DNA of 37,579 nt from NCBI GenBank assembly GCA_944377325.1, contig CALWEP010000103.1, forward strand, positions 1-37,579, written 5' to 3'. Below the pieces are notes generated by a model. It worked only from the letters and a program-made list of their open reading frames with translations. It did not search any database and was not told the DNA's origin. This stretch comes from an uncultured Lachnospiraceae bacterium (GTDB lineage Bacteria > Bacillota > Clostridia > Lachnospirales > Lachnospiraceae). This document shows, one piece after another, positions 1-9,419 of this stretch (positions are counted from its first letter, which is position 1; each line of letters begins with the position of its first letter). The position numbers and the translations under genes were made by a program.

Positions 1-1265
1 TATCTCTTCAGCGCGTCCCTGTAGAATTCTTTAAATTCCGTATAGCCCTCCTTCTGGAGCTGCTCTTTCTGGAATTTTTTGTTTTTGTTCATCTGGGCCA
101 CCAGCACCTGGCCTCCTGCCCGGCGCTCCGCGGCTGCTTCCTTCATGATCTCCGCCAGTCGGGCCGGATCGGTGCCTTTTTCAAACAAGTAGGCGGTTTT
201 TGCCGCAGCAGCCGGCACGGTGAACCCGGCGTCCATCAGGATTGTCACGATCCTCTCAAAGCCGATGGAAAATCCGCAGGCCGGGGTCTCCATGCCCGTA
301 AATTTTCCGATCATCTTATCATAACGGCCGCCGCCGGCTACAGAGCCGCCGAAGCCCTCCATGGATACCTCAAAAATCGTTCCCGTGTAGTAGCCCATAC
401 CGCGCACCAGGGTAGGATCGAATACCAACCGGAAATCGGCAGTAGCCACTTCCGACACGGTGTCCATAATGCCTGCCAGATTTTCAGCCCTGCCTTCCGG
501 AAGGAAGCCAGCCAGTGCATTGCCCAGGGGTCGTACCGCCTGCTCATCCGAACCTGCCTGAGCCAGCAGCTCGCTGTACTTTTCTACCGTCTCATGACCG
601 TAGCCGCAATCCTCCAGTTCCTGCTTCACGCCGTCCAGACCGATCTTGTCCATCTTGTCCAGGGTAATAAACACCTGTTCCGCGGACTCCTCCGGGAAGC
701 CGGCATAAGCGGCCATTGCCCTCAGAATCTCCCGGTCATTGATGCGGACGGAAAATTTCCTTTCCGGGCAGATTCTGCCCAGGGCCGTCGTGGTTGCGGT
801 GATCAGTTCGATCTCTGCCAGGCTGGTAGGATCTCCCAGAATGTCGATGTCGCACTGGACGAACTGGCGGAATCTTCCCTTCTGAGGCCTGTCCGCTCTC
901 CAAACGCTTCCCACCTGAAGGGCTTTGAAGGGAGACGGCAGGTTGGCCGCATTGTTGGCGTAATATCTGGATAAGGGAAGAGTCAGATCGTACCGAAGAC
1001 CGCTGTCCGTCAGGTCTCCCTCCTCCTTCGCCTCCTCCAGCTTTAATTTTTCTCCTCTTTTCAGGATCTTGAAGATCAGCTTTTCATTATCTCCGCCCTG
1101 TTTGCTGGTCAGATTTTCGATGTGCTCCACGCAGGGAGTCTCAATGGAGGAGAACCCAAAGCTTCTGTAGGTCTCCTTAATCTGATTCAGCACATAATCA
1201 CGGATCTGCATCTCCGCCGGCAGAATATCCTTCATGCCGGTAACCGGCTTTTTTTTCAGTGCCAT
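1..1265 (-). CDS. hisS: Histidine--tRNA ligase (3' end cut by window edge)
   Basis: Class II aminoacyl-tRNA synthetase that charges tRNA-His in the cytoplasm. I translated 421 codons directly; no stop is reached before base 1, so the C-terminus is incomplete, though probably by only a few residues given the usual 410-430 aa length. Motif 2 region RQFVQCDIDILG lies near residues 133-144, the histidine A motif LVRGMGYYTGTIFE near 286-299, and AGGGRYD near 310-316. The anticodon-binding tail is short and divergent but keeps the Lys/Gln-rich segment (NKNKKFQKEQ). The ATG at 1265 is preceded by GGAG seven bases upstream. It follows hemZ in the same direction after about 70 bases without a terminator, so it is probably the last visible gene of the rel-MBL-hemZ-hisS unit, an order that I recall as common in Clostridia. 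Confidence 0.95.
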   Translation of the reverse strand, partial: MALKKKPVTGMKDILPAEMQIRDYVLNQIKETYRSFGFSSIETPCVEHIENLTSKQGGDNEKLIFKILKRGEKLKLEEAKEEGDLTDSGLRYDLTLPLSRYYANNAANLPSPFKALQVGSVWRADRPQKGRFRQFVQCDIDILGDPTSLAEIELITATTTALGRICPERKFSVRINDREILRAMAAYAGFPEESAEQVFITLDKMDKIGLDGVKQELEDCGYGHETVEKYSELLAQAGSDEQAVRPLGNALAGFLPEGRAENLAGIMDTVSEVATADFRLVFDPTLVRGMGYYTGTIFEVSMEGFGGSVAGGGRYDKMIGKFTGMETPACGFSIGFERIVTILMDAGFTVPAAAAKTAYLFEKGTDPARLAEIMKEAAAERRAGGQVLVAQMNKNKKFQKEQLQKEGYTEFKEFYRDALKR

Positions 1266-1337
1266 GTCTATTCTCCATTTCTCTGTTCAGTCTGTTTTTT
1301 CGCATCAGCAGCCTGCATGCTCTCAATCTCTTTTATT

Positions 1338-2789
1338 TTACATTGAATGACCATTTTTGCAAGCATTTTCTTCCGTGAGGAGCGCGTCCTTCCTCTCGAT
1401 CATTTCGCCGATCCTGCCGATGTACTGCTCCACATCCTTGACGTTTTCCGTCCTCTCTCTCCTGTGCTCTTTCGGAAACACCACCTTGGTAGTGGTTCCG
1501 GCGCCGCAGGCGGCGATCGTCTGCATTTCCTCCATAATCAGGATGTTGTAAATGCAGGCCTTCCCCGGCCGGGCGTATCCCACGTTCTCAAAATTTCCCG
1601 CCATGTTTTTCTGGCGGTAAAGATAATACGGTTCCATTCCCATTTCCCTGGCGCACCGGGCCGTCTCCTCGATCATCTCCTGGGTGTTCACCATCCCCAT
1701 TCCCACATACTGATCCCACTCCAGCTTCAGTCTGGCCGCCCGCTTCAGAGCCAGGGAATGAACCGTCAGACTGTCGGGAGACAGCGCTCGGATCTCTTCC
1801 AGGGTATGGGCCACATCCTCCATGGTTTCCCCCGGGAGGCCGATGATCAGATCCATGTTGATATTGTCAAATCCCATCTCTCTGGCCAGACGGAATTTTT
1901 CTTTTACCATCTCCACCGTGTGGCGGCGGCCGATCAGGTCCAGGGTCTTCTGATTCATGGTCTGGGGATTGATGGAGATCCGCGTCACTCCCCTTTCCTT
2001 CAGCACTTTCAGCTTTTCTTCCGTAATGCTGTCGGGACGTCCCGCTTCCACCGTAAATTCCAGCGCCTCCGACAGGTCAAACAGCTCCCGGACCTTTCCG
2101 ATCAGACGATCCAGATGGCCCGCAGACAGCGCTGTGGGAGTCCCCCCTCCGAAGTATACCGTATCCAGCTTCTTGCCCTTCATGCGCTCCGCCGTGTACT
2201 CCAGCTCTTTAAAGAGAGCCTCCAGATACTCGTCCATCCTCTTCTCCCACTTTCCGATGGGATAGGAGGTAAAGGAGCAGTACAGGCAGGTGGTGGGACA
2301 GAAAGGAATCCCCACATACAGGCTGTAGCCGTCCTCATAGGAGATCCGTGAAAGGAGCTCCCGCTCTCTCTCGGCAATCTCCACGCTCAGATTGATCTTT
2401 TCCTCGCTGGCGAAATAGGTTCTTCTCATAAACTCCCGGATCTGCTCCGGCTCCCAGCCCTCCTCCAGCTTTGTAAGAGGAATTTTTGTGGGGCGTATGC
2501 CTGTGAGGGTGCCCCAGGGCATCTGTTTCCCCGTTTTTTTCTCCAGCAGCCGGTAAAGATTCTGCTTGATCCGGTTCTTGGTCTCCAGACGGTCCCCCTC
2601 CGGCACGGGAAACCATATCTCATCCCCGTCCAGATCCAGGCGGTAGCCTTCTCCCTCCGGCCTTCCTTTTACATAAAATTCCGCTTCCTCCGTCTCCCGG
2701 TGGGCAAATTTCTCCCCCGGATAAAACGCCATGAGAAGCTCTCTGATATCCTGTTCAAATCCGTTGTCTTCCAGCAATATTCCTCTCAT
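1338..2789 (-). CDS. hemZ: Coproporphyrinogen dehydrogenase HemZ-type radical SAM enzyme
   Basis: 483 aa. Member of the oxygen-independent coproporphyrinogen III oxidase (HemN/HemZ) radical SAM family, which oxidatively decarboxylates coproporphyrinogen III to protoporphyrinogen IX. The radical SAM cysteine motif CPTTCLYC is at residues 164-171 (C164, C168, C171), followed by YFGGGTPT, the SAM-binding glycine motif, and by a long N-terminal extension of about 155 residues typical of HemZ rather than HemN or HemW. The ATG at 2789 has AGGAGA upstream, located within the last codons of the preceding MBL gene, whose stop is only 3 bases before this start; translation is probably coupled. No other haem genes are in this unit, so the physiological role in an anaerobe is uncertain; hemZ next to rel and hisS is a conserved clostridial neighbourhood. 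Confidence 0.9.
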   Translation of the reverse strand: MRGILLEDNGFEQDIRELLMAFYPGEKFAHRETEEAEFYVKGRPEGEGYRLDLDGDEIWFPVPEGDRLETKNRIKQNLYRLLEKKTGKQMPWGTLTGIRPTKIPLTKLEEGWEPEQIREFMRRTYFASEEKINLSVEIAERERELLSRISYEDGYSLYVGIPFCPTTCLYCSFTSYPIGKWEKRMDEYLEALFKELEYTAERMKGKKLDTVYFGGGTPTALSAGHLDRLIGKVRELFDLSEALEFTVEAGRPDSITEEKLKVLKERGVTRISINPQTMNQKTLDLIGRRHTVEMVKEKFRLAREMGFDNINMDLIIGLPGETMEDVAHTLEEIRALSPDSLTVHSLALKRAARLKLEWDQYVGMGMVNTQEMIEETARCAREMGMEPYYLYRQKNMAGNFENVGYARPGKACIYNILIMEEMQTIAACGAGTTTKVVFPKEHRRERTENVKDVEQYIGRIGEMIERKDALLTEENACKNGHSM

Positions 2790-2792
2790 TTT

Positions 2793-3437
2793 CTATCTCC
2801 TGTACATGGCCACCGGATTGTAAACCTTTTCATGGCCGATGGTAGTAGGGTCCCCGTGTCCCGGATATACCATAATGTCCTCCGGCAGGGTGAACAGCAC
2901 CCGGGAAATGGATTCCACAATCTCTTTTGTGCTTCCGGTGGGAAAATCCGTTCTTCCCAGAGACTCTTCAAATAACGTATCTCCTGAAAGCAAAACCTTT
3001 TCCTTCTCATCCAGGTAGCAGACCGATCCTTTCGTATGGCCGGGAGTTGCCAGCACCTTCAGGGAGAAGCCGGCCAGCTCCAGCTCCTCCCCGTTTCTCA
3101 GCTCCCGGTCCGCCCGAAGGCCTACGCTGCCCATTCCCAGAGCGGCGGAAAGGTTCAGGGCCGGATCTGCCAGAAGCTCCCTCTCTTCCTCCCCTGCCAG
3201 AATCGGAATTCCGTATTTCTTTTTCAGTTCCTCCGCCGCCAGAATGTGATCCCCGTGTCCGTGGGTAAGAAGAATGGCCTCCGGCTTCACTCCAAGTCCG
3301 GCACAGGCCCTTTCGATCGTCCCGCTCTCATCTGCCGGATCCACCAGGAACCCCCGCTTGGTCTCATTGTCATAAATCAGGTAGCAGTTGGTCTGGACTG
3401 ATCCCAGCACCATGGTTTTGATTCTCATTTCCGCCAT
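2793..3437 (-). CDS. MBL-fold metallo-hydrolase (glyoxalase II-like)
   Basis: 214 aa, a small stand-alone metallo-beta-lactamase-fold hydrolase. The first metal-binding motif THGHGDH gives H59, H61, D63 and H64; the second conserved block PGHTKGSVCY supplies the next histidine, SGDTLF the bridging aspartate, and YPGHGDPT the last histidine. This set matches hydroxyacylglutathione-hydrolase-like proteins, but the C-terminal glutathione-binding domain of true GloB is absent, so the substrate is unknown. An ATG at 3437 is used here; an internal ATG three codons later is a plausible alternative. It sits between rel and hemZ on the same strand, and its 3' end carries the hemZ ribosome binding site. 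Confidence 0.85.
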   Translation of the reverse strand: MAEMRIKTMVLGSVQTNCYLIYDNETKRGFLVDPADESGTIERACAGLGVKPEAILLTHGHGDHILAAEELKKKYGIPILAGEEERELLADPALNLSAALGMGSVGLRADRELRNGEELELAGFSLKVLATPGHTKGSVCYLDEKEKVLLSGDTLFEESLGRTDFPTGSTKEIVESISRVLFTLPEDIMVYPGHGDPTTIGHEKVYNPVAMYRR

Positions 3438-3555
3438 ATTCTCATTCCTGCCTTTCCCTCCCGTCTCTGCGGGAGCCTTTTGTTCTCAGACAGACGGAGA
3501 GGAGGTGCCGCAATTCTTCCTCGCAGCATCTCCTCTCGCCCGGAACGGCCGGCCG

Positions 3556-5832
3556 TCAGCCCGCCGTCCTCTCTATATCCAGTATTCCGTCGATCATCCG
3601 CAGCTTGTCCACCAGGCGGTTCAGCTCCTCCACCCCGTGGATGTCAAAGGTGACGGTAATGGTCGCCGTCCCCTGCTTGCTGGTCCTTGCATTCATGGAA
3701 GTGATGTCGATCTGCCGCTCCGTAAATACCTTGGAAATATCCACAAACATGCCGATCCGGTTGTTGGCATAGATCTGAATCTCCGTAGCATACCGCTCTC
3801 CGCCGGAATCGTTCTCATCCTGCTGCCATTCCGCATCGATCAGCCTGGCTTTTTCGTCCTCCGGAAGATTGATGATATTGATGCAGTCGGTTCTGTGGAT
3901 CGTCACTCCTCTTCCTCTGGTGATAAAGCCCACAATCTCGTCTCCCGGCACCGGGCTGCAGCATCTGGACAGGCGGACCGCCACGTCATGGATTCCCTTT
4001 ACCACAATGCCGCTCTTGGATTTCTTGGAAACAGGAACTTTGTTGTTGTCGCCGATTTCGTTGAGGATGGTGTCATCGGTCACATTCAGAGTCTTTTTCT
4101 TCCTGTTCTCCTCAACCATCCGGTTGACCACCTGGCTCTCCTTCAGGCCGCCGTGGCCGATGGAAGCCAGCACCGCATCCCAGTCGCGGTAAGCGTACCG
4201 GCGCATGACCTTTTCCATATATTCCGGCTTATTGATCTCCGCCCAGTTGATTCCCTTGGCCTTGCAGTACTGGGAAATCAGCTCCTTGCCCCGGTTGATA
4301 TTGTCTTCCTTCAGCTCGGATTTGAACCACTGATTGATCTTATTCTTCGCCTGGGTGCTCTTTACGATAGACAGCCAGTCCCGGCTGGGACCCTTGGAGT
4401 TCTGGGATGTGACGATCTCCAGGCGGTCGCCGTTCTGAATCACATAGTCGATGGGCACCAGTTTGCCGTTTACCTTGGCTCCCACCATCTTGTTTCCCAC
4501 GGCGCTGTGAATGGCGTAGGCGAAGTCGATGGGTGTGGAGCCGCTGGGCAGGTTCTTTACGTCTCCCGAAGGAGTGAAGCAGTATACGCTGTCCGCAAAC
4601 AGATCCAGATCGCTCTTCAGCAGGCTTAAGAACTCCTTGTTGTCCGACATGTCCTTCTGCCACTCCAGGATCTGGCGGAGCCAGCTCAGCTTCTCCTCTT
4701 CCCTGCCTGCCGCCGCCTGGCCGCTGCCGCCCTCCTTATACTTCCAGTGAGCGGCAATTCCGTATTCCGCCGTCCGGTGCATCTCATAGGTCCTGATCTG
4801 GATCTCGAAGGGGCGTCCGCTGCTGCCGATCAGCGTGGTGTGAAGAGACTGGTACATATTTGGCTTGGGCATGGCGATGTAATCCTTAAACCGCCCGGGA
4901 ATGGGCTTGTACAGCTCATGAATCACTCCCAGCGCCCCATAGCAGTCCTTTACCGTATCCACAATGATGCGGACCGCAAACAGATCATAGATCTGCTCCA
5001 GGGTTTTCCCCTGATTTACCATCTTTTTATAAATACTGAAGAAATGCTTCACCCGGCCGTCCACCTTGGCCTCGATGCCCGCATTCTTCATGTGGTCGCT
5101 TACCTCGTCCACGATTTTTTTTACGAAGGCTTCCCTGGAATCCTTTTTCAGGGAGATCTTCTCCGCCAGATCGTAGTACACATCCGGCTCCAGATATTTC
5201 AGGGCCAGATCATCCAATTCCACCTTGATCTTGGAAATACCCAGACGATGGGCTATGGGGGAATAGATCTCCAAAGTTTCCCTTGCCTTCTCCTTCTGCT
5301 TCTCCGGCCGCATATACTGAAGGGTACGCATATTGTGCAGACGGTCTGCCAGCTTGATCATGATCACCCGGATATCCTTTGCCATGGCCAGGAACATTTT
5401 TCTCAGGTTCTCCGCCTGAACCTCCACCTTATCGGCAGACAGGGACAGCTGGGTCAGCTTGGTAACGCCGTCCACGAGAAGAGCCACCTCGCTGCCGAAC
5501 TCCTTGGACAGTTCATCCAGGGTCATCACCGTATCCTCCACCACGTCATGGAGAATGGCTGCCACCAGCGTTTCCTTGTCCATCTCCAGATCCGCCAGGA
5601 TGATGGCCACGCAGAGGGGGTGGATGATATAAGGCTCTCCCGATTTGCGCTTCTGGTCCTTATGAGCGTCTGCGGCGATCTGATACGCCTTTTCCACCAT
5701 GCTGATGTCGTCAGAAGGGTGGTATTTGCGGATGCTTTTTATTAAATCCTCGTACAGGATGTCCGGGCTGGTAAAGTCAGCCGGGGCCTCCAGTTCCGTA
5801 TCTAGCTTGGTCGGTATATGATTCACTGACAT
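3556..5832 (-). CDS. rel: Bifunctional (p)ppGpp synthetase/hydrolase, Rel (RelA/SpoT family)
   Basis: 758 aa. Makes and degrades the stringent-response alarmones pppGpp and ppGpp. The N-terminal HD hydrolase domain is intact (H71, HD at 95-96, ED at 99-100), so both activities are expected. The synthetase domain carries RFKD at about 314-317, the RxKD form of manganese-dependent bifunctional enzymes, then MYQSLHTT and EIQIRT. A TGS domain (VYCFTPSG onward) starts near residue 416, and a zinc-finger/CC region (RCCSPVPGD) and a C-terminal ACT domain follow. The ATG at 5832 is chosen because it has GGCGGAG five bases upstream and lies downstream of a strong promoter; a longer reading frame from 5898 begins inside that promoter and cannot be the start. 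First gene of the rel-MBL-hemZ-hisS unit. Confidence 0.96.
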   Translation of the reverse strand: MSVNHIPTKLDTELEAPADFTSPDILYEDLIKSIRKYHPSDDISMVEKAYQIAADAHKDQKRKSGEPYIIHPLCVAIILADLEMDKETLVAAILHDVVEDTVMTLDELSKEFGSEVALLVDGVTKLTQLSLSADKVEVQAENLRKMFLAMAKDIRVIMIKLADRLHNMRTLQYMRPEKQKEKARETLEIYSPIAHRLGISKIKVELDDLALKYLEPDVYYDLAEKISLKKDSREAFVKKIVDEVSDHMKNAGIEAKVDGRVKHFFSIYKKMVNQGKTLEQIYDLFAVRIIVDTVKDCYGALGVIHELYKPIPGRFKDYIAMPKPNMYQSLHTTLIGSSGRPFEIQIRTYEMHRTAEYGIAAHWKYKEGGSGQAAAGREEEKLSWLRQILEWQKDMSDNKEFLSLLKSDLDLFADSVYCFTPSGDVKNLPSGSTPIDFAYAIHSAVGNKMVGAKVNGKLVPIDYVIQNGDRLEIVTSQNSKGPSRDWLSIVKSTQAKNKINQWFKSELKEDNINRGKELISQYCKAKGINWAEINKPEYMEKVMRRYAYRDWDAVLASIGHGGLKESQVVNRMVEENRKKKTLNVTDDTILNEIGDNNKVPVSKKSKSGIVVKGIHDVAVRLSRCCSPVPGDEIVGFITRGRGVTIHRTDCINIINLPEDEKARLIDAEWQQDENDSGGERYATEIQIYANNRIGMFVDISKVFTERQIDITSMNARTSKQGTATITVTFDIHGVEELNRLVDKLRMIDGILDIERTAG

Positions 5833-5869
5833 AAAACTCCGCCTTTTCCAATGGTATTTGTATTCCTTC

Positions 5870-5898
5870 ATTATAGTTACAATTTTATTAAATTGCAA
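5870..5898 (-). promoter_or_regulatory. Sigma-A promoter of rel
   Basis: On the minus strand a -35 hexamer TTGCAA (5893-5898) and a perfect -10 hexamer TATAAT (5870-5875) are separated by 17 bases. Predicted transcription starts near 5863, about 30 bases before the rel ATG, giving a short leader with no room for a riboswitch. Confidence 0.85.
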
Positions 5899-5946
5899 GT
5901 ACCTGTAAGCCGGAGAACGCCTGCAGACCCCGATTTTACGCGGTTT

Positions 5947-7221
5947 TTACCTCTCCAGGATGACCTGACAGGTCCTTTCAATGTCCTCGTCGCTGTGAGC
6001 GGCGGACACGAACATGGCTTCATACTGGGAAGGAGCCACATAAATTCCGCCCTCCAGCATATGGCCGAAATAGGCCGCATAAGCCTGAAGATCGGAAGAA
6101 GTGGCGCTGTCATAGTCCCCCACATGGCGGTCCGTGAAGAAAGCGCACAGCAGAGAACCCACTCGGTTCACCGTCACCGGAATGCCGGTGATCTCGCCTC
6201 TCTTTTCCAGGGCCGCGGCAATTTTCGCCGCTTTTTCATCGATCTCCCCGTAGTATTCCGGATGAGCTTTCAGAATCTTCAGAGTCTCGATTCCCGCCGT
6301 GGTGGCGATGGGGTTGCCGGAGAGGGTTCCCGCCTGATAGACAGGTCCCGCGGGGGAAACCATATCCATGATTTCCTTCCGTCCGCCGTAGGCCGCCATG
6401 GGCATGCCTCCGCCTACGATCTTTCCCATGGTAGTCATGTCCGGATGAATGCCGAAATATTCCTGCGCTCCGCCGTATCCTAAGCGAAAGCCGGTAATGA
6501 CCTCGTCAAAAATCAGCAGAGCGCCGTACTCTGCCGTAATCTCCCTCAGAAACTCCAGAAAGCCGTCTTCCGGAAGAACCACGCCCATATTGGCGGCCAC
6601 CGGCTCCACAATAACGGCAGCCACCTTTTCCCCGTATTTTTCCATCAGCTCCCTTACGGAGTTCTTGTCATTGTAAAGGGCCACCAGGGTGTTCTCCGTA
6701 TAGGATGCCGGTACGCCGCTGCTGTCCGGCACGGCGGTGGTAAGAGCGGCGGAACCAGCCTTCACCAGCAGGCCGTCGGAATGGCCGTGGTAGTTGCCCT
6801 TGAATTTGATGATGTAGTCCCTTCCCGTATAGCCTCTGGCGGTGCGGATGGCGCTCATAACCGCCTCCGTGCCGGAGCTGACCAGACGGACCTTCTCCAC
6901 GGAAGGCATGGCCTCGCAGATCATTTCTGCCAGGATCAGCTCATTCTCCGTGGGAGCTCCGTAGGTCAGTCCTTTGGAGCAGGCCTCCTGCACCGCACGG
7001 ATCACCTGGGGATGGGCATGACCCAGAATCCCAGGCCCCCAGGAACATACATAGTCAATAAACGTATTTCCGTCCACATCCGTGATCCTGCTTCCTGCCG
7101 CATGATGGATGAACAGGGGCGTGCGTCCCACGGACCGGAAGGCACGCACCGGGCTGTTCACGCCTCCCGGTATTTTTTCCATCGATTTTTCAAAAAGTTC
7201 CTGTGATCTTTCCGTATTCAT
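5947..7221 (-). CDS. hemL: Glutamate-1-semialdehyde 2,1-aminomutase
   Basis: 424 aa, the normal length for this PLP enzyme, which converts glutamate-1-semialdehyde to 5-aminolevulinate, the first committed tetrapyrrole precursor of the C5 route. The catalytic Schiff-base lysine is K267 in MTTMGKIVGGGMP, and the PLP-binding FDEVITGFR is at about 238-246. SSGTEAVMSA (115-124) is the substrate/cofactor loop. The ATG at 7221 has GAGG ten bases upstream. It is the last gene of the cobalamin operon, 21 bases after cbiC, so its position couples precursor supply to corrinoid synthesis. No terminator is visible between its stop and the rel promoter, so some read-through into rel is possible. Confidence 0.96.
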   Translation of the reverse strand: MNTERSQELFEKSMEKIPGGVNSPVRAFRSVGRTPLFIHHAAGSRITDVDGNTFIDYVCSWGPGILGHAHPQVIRAVQEACSKGLTYGAPTENELILAEMICEAMPSVEKVRLVSSGTEAVMSAIRTARGYTGRDYIIKFKGNYHGHSDGLLVKAGSAALTTAVPDSSGVPASYTENTLVALYNDKNSVRELMEKYGEKVAAVIVEPVAANMGVVLPEDGFLEFLREITAEYGALLIFDEVITGFRLGYGGAQEYFGIHPDMTTMGKIVGGGMPMAAYGGRKEIMDMVSPAGPVYQAGTLSGNPIATTAGIETLKILKAHPEYYGEIDEKAAKIAAALEKRGEITGIPVTVNRVGSLLCAFFTDRHVGDYDSATSSDLQAYAAYFGHMLEGGIYVAPSQYEAMFVSAAHSDEDIERTCQVILER

Positions 7222-7242
7222 CTGCTTTGTCCTCGATTCTGA

Positions 7243-7872
7243 TCAATTCTTCTCCCTGTACACCTGGTACAGAAGAGCGTTGCATATGGCGGCAGCAATA
7301 TTGCTGCCGCCCTTTCTTCCCTTGGCTACGATAAAGGGAGCCTTCGTCTGCCGAAGAATCAGCTCCTTGGATTCCGTCACGTTCACAAAGCCCACCGGCA
7401 CCCCGATGATCAGCTCCGGAATAAAGCTCCTCTCGTCCATCAGTTCCCGCAGCCGCATGAGAGCCGTGGGAGCATTTCCCACCGCCGCAATCACCGGACG
7501 GCGAAGGTCTGCCGCCCGCTCCATGCACACGGCAGACCGGGTCACTCCTCTGGCGGCCGCTTCCGCCGCCACATCCTCCCGGGAAATAAAGGAAAGAACC
7601 TCCACCCCCAAGGCAGCTGCGGACTTTTTATTGATCCCCGCCGCTGCCATGGAGGTGTCCGTGACGATGGTTGCTCCGCTCCTCAGCGCCGCTTTTCCTT
7701 TTTCTACCGCTCCCGGAGAAAATACCAGATTTTCTCCATAATCAAAGTCTGCGGAGGTGTGTATGCAACGCTTCACCACCAGAAGTTCCTCCGGCGTCCA
7801 CACCGACGCCCGCTCCCCCAGCTCCCGGCTGATGATCTCCATGCTTTTTTCCTCAATTTCCCATGGCTTCAA
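7243..7872 (-). CDS. cbiC: Precorrin-8X / cobalt-precorrin-8 methylmutase
   Basis: 209 aa. Catalyses the 1,5-methyl migration that turns (cobalt-)precorrin-8 into (hydrogeno)cobyrinate. The family N-terminal signature IEEKSMEII is present, and the catalytic histidine is H38 in KRCIHTSADFDYG. The start codon is TTG (7870-7872), preceded by AGGAGA about ten bases upstream; starting at the next methionine would cut into the conserved N-terminal signature, so TTG is preferred. Same strand as cbiP (28 bases upstream) and hemL (21 bases downstream). Named cbiC rather than cobH because the surrounding genes and the apparent anaerobic lifestyle point to the early-cobalt-insertion route. Confidence 0.94.
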   Translation of the reverse strand: MKPWEIEEKSMEIISRELGERASVWTPEELLVVKRCIHTSADFDYGENLVFSPGAVEKGKAALRSGATIVTDTSMAAAGINKKSAAALGVEVLSFISREDVAAEAAARGVTRSAVCMERAADLRRPVIAAVGNAPTALMRLRELMDERSFIPELIIGVPVGFVNVTESKELILRQTKAPFIVAKGRKGGSNIAAAICNALLYQVYREKN

Positions 7873-7900
7873 TATTTCTGTCTCCTCTCCGCTGCCAAAA

Positions 7901-9418
7901 TCAAACTCCCTTTTCCAGGATCTCGTAAATCTTCTTCATATCCAGAGATTCTCTCACCAGAGCAGCCAGCTTGTCGTACTGCTCCTCCTTGTACTGCTTC
8001 CAGTCATGGCTGGGCCGGATCTGCTGTTTCGGCTCGGTCTCCGCCCGCTTCCTGGCCTCCACCTGAGCCACAAACCGCTCCGCCATACCGGGAGCGTCGA
8101 AAAATCCGTGAAGATAGGTACCGATCACCGTTCCCGTACTGTTTCCCAGTCCCAGCACCGGACGGCCTTCCTCCTGCTTGTACATGATCTCCCGGCAGTC
8201 TCCCAGATTTCTGGTCACACCCATGTGAATCTCATAGCCTTCCGGCTCCATCCCTGCCAGCATCTCCCAGCCCGGCACCTGAGCGGCCATTTTTCCTCTG
8301 GCCTGATGGCGGACCTTTTCCCTGGAAAATACGGTTTTTGCGTCCAGCAGTCCCAGGCCGTCCATGGTTCCCTTATTCTCCACCCCGTAGGGATCGCTGA
8401 GGCGCTTGCCCAGCATCTGGAATCCACCGCAGATTCCCACCACGGGAATGTCCACCTTGGACAGCTCCCGGATCTTGGCCGCCAGGCCGTTTTCCTTCAT
8501 CCACTTCAGATCGGACATGGTGTTTTTCGTTCCCGGAATAATGAGCACATCGGGAAGGCCCACCTCATCCGGCGTCTCCGCATAGCGAACCGATACGCCT
8601 TCCAGCCGTTCCAGCACGTCAAAATCAGTAAAATTGGAGAGATGGGGCAGACGGATCACCACAATATCCGTACCCTCTCCCTTTTCCCGCTGATTCAGCC
8701 GTTCTGCCAGGCTGTCCTCATCCTCAATGTCCACTTCCGCCATGGGGATCACTCCCACCACGGGGATATCCACCTTTTCCTCGATCATGGCCAGGCCCGG
8801 TTCCAGCAGAGCTCTGTCCCCCCGGAACTTATTGATCACGATTCCTTTGATCAGCTCCTGCTCATCCTGCTCCAGAAGCTTCACCGTTCCGTAAAGAGAG
8901 GCGAACACTCCGCCCCGGTCAATGTCTCCCACCAGCAGAACGGGAGCCTGAGCCATTTTCGCGATGCCCATATTGGCCAGATCATTTTCCTTCAGATTGA
9001 TCTCCGCCGGACTGCCCGCTCCTTCGATCACGATGATGTCATACTCCGCCGCCAGCTCGTCCAAAGCCTTTTTCACCACCGGCATCAGCTCCGCCCGCTT
9101 GGAAAAATATTCTTCCGCGGAATAATTGCCCAAAATCTCACCGTTTACGATCACCTGGCTGCCTGTAGGGCTGTTGGGTTTCAGCAGAATGGGATTCATG
9201 GCCGCCCTCGGCTCCGTTCCCGCCGCCTCGGCCTGAACCACCTGCGCTCTTCCCATCTCCAGCCCCTCGGCGGTGACAAAGCTGTTCAGCGCCATGTTCT
9301 GAGCCTTGAAGGGGGCCACCCGATAGCCGTCCTGCTTAAAGATCCTGCACAGCCCTGCCGCCAGAAAGCTTTTCCCCGAATTGGACATGGTCCCCTGCAC
9401 CATAATCATTTTCGCCAT
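7901..9418 (-). CDS. cbiP: Cobyric acid synthase (glutamine-hydrolysing)
   Basis: 505 aa, the usual length. ATP- and glutamine-dependent amidation of adenosylcobyrinate a,c-diamide at positions b, d, e and g to give adenosylcobyric acid. The N-terminal dethiobiotin-synthetase-like domain starts with the P-loop variant VQGTMSNSGKS (residues 6-16). The class I glutamine amidotransferase domain has nucleophile C330 in GICGGFQML and the catalytic histidine near H437 in YLHGFFD. The ATG at 9418 follows a very strong GGAGGAGG and lies one base after the cbiF stop, with the ribosome binding site inside the cbiF 3' end, so translation is probably coupled. A longer in-frame reading that begins inside cbiF is rejected. 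Confidence 0.96.
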   Translation of the reverse strand: MAKMIMVQGTMSNSGKSFLAAGLCRIFKQDGYRVAPFKAQNMALNSFVTAEGLEMGRAQVVQAEAAGTEPRAAMNPILLKPNSPTGSQVIVNGEILGNYSAEEYFSKRAELMPVVKKALDELAAEYDIIVIEGAGSPAEINLKENDLANMGIAKMAQAPVLLVGDIDRGGVFASLYGTVKLLEQDEQELIKGIVINKFRGDRALLEPGLAMIEEKVDIPVVGVIPMAEVDIEDEDSLAERLNQREKGEGTDIVVIRLPHLSNFTDFDVLERLEGVSVRYAETPDEVGLPDVLIIPGTKNTMSDLKWMKENGLAAKIRELSKVDIPVVGICGGFQMLGKRLSDPYGVENKGTMDGLGLLDAKTVFSREKVRHQARGKMAAQVPGWEMLAGMEPEGYEIHMGVTRNLGDCREIMYKQEEGRPVLGLGNSTGTVIGTYLHGFFDAPGMAERFVAQVEARKRAETEPKQQIRPSHDWKQYKEEQYDKLAALVRESLDMKKIYEILEKGV

Positions 9419-9419
9419 A

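Noticed and set aside
5833-5898. Upstream extension of rel by 22 codons
   Set aside because: The extension begins inside the -35/-10 region of the rel promoter and so would not be transcribed; the ATG at 5832 has a good ribosome binding site.
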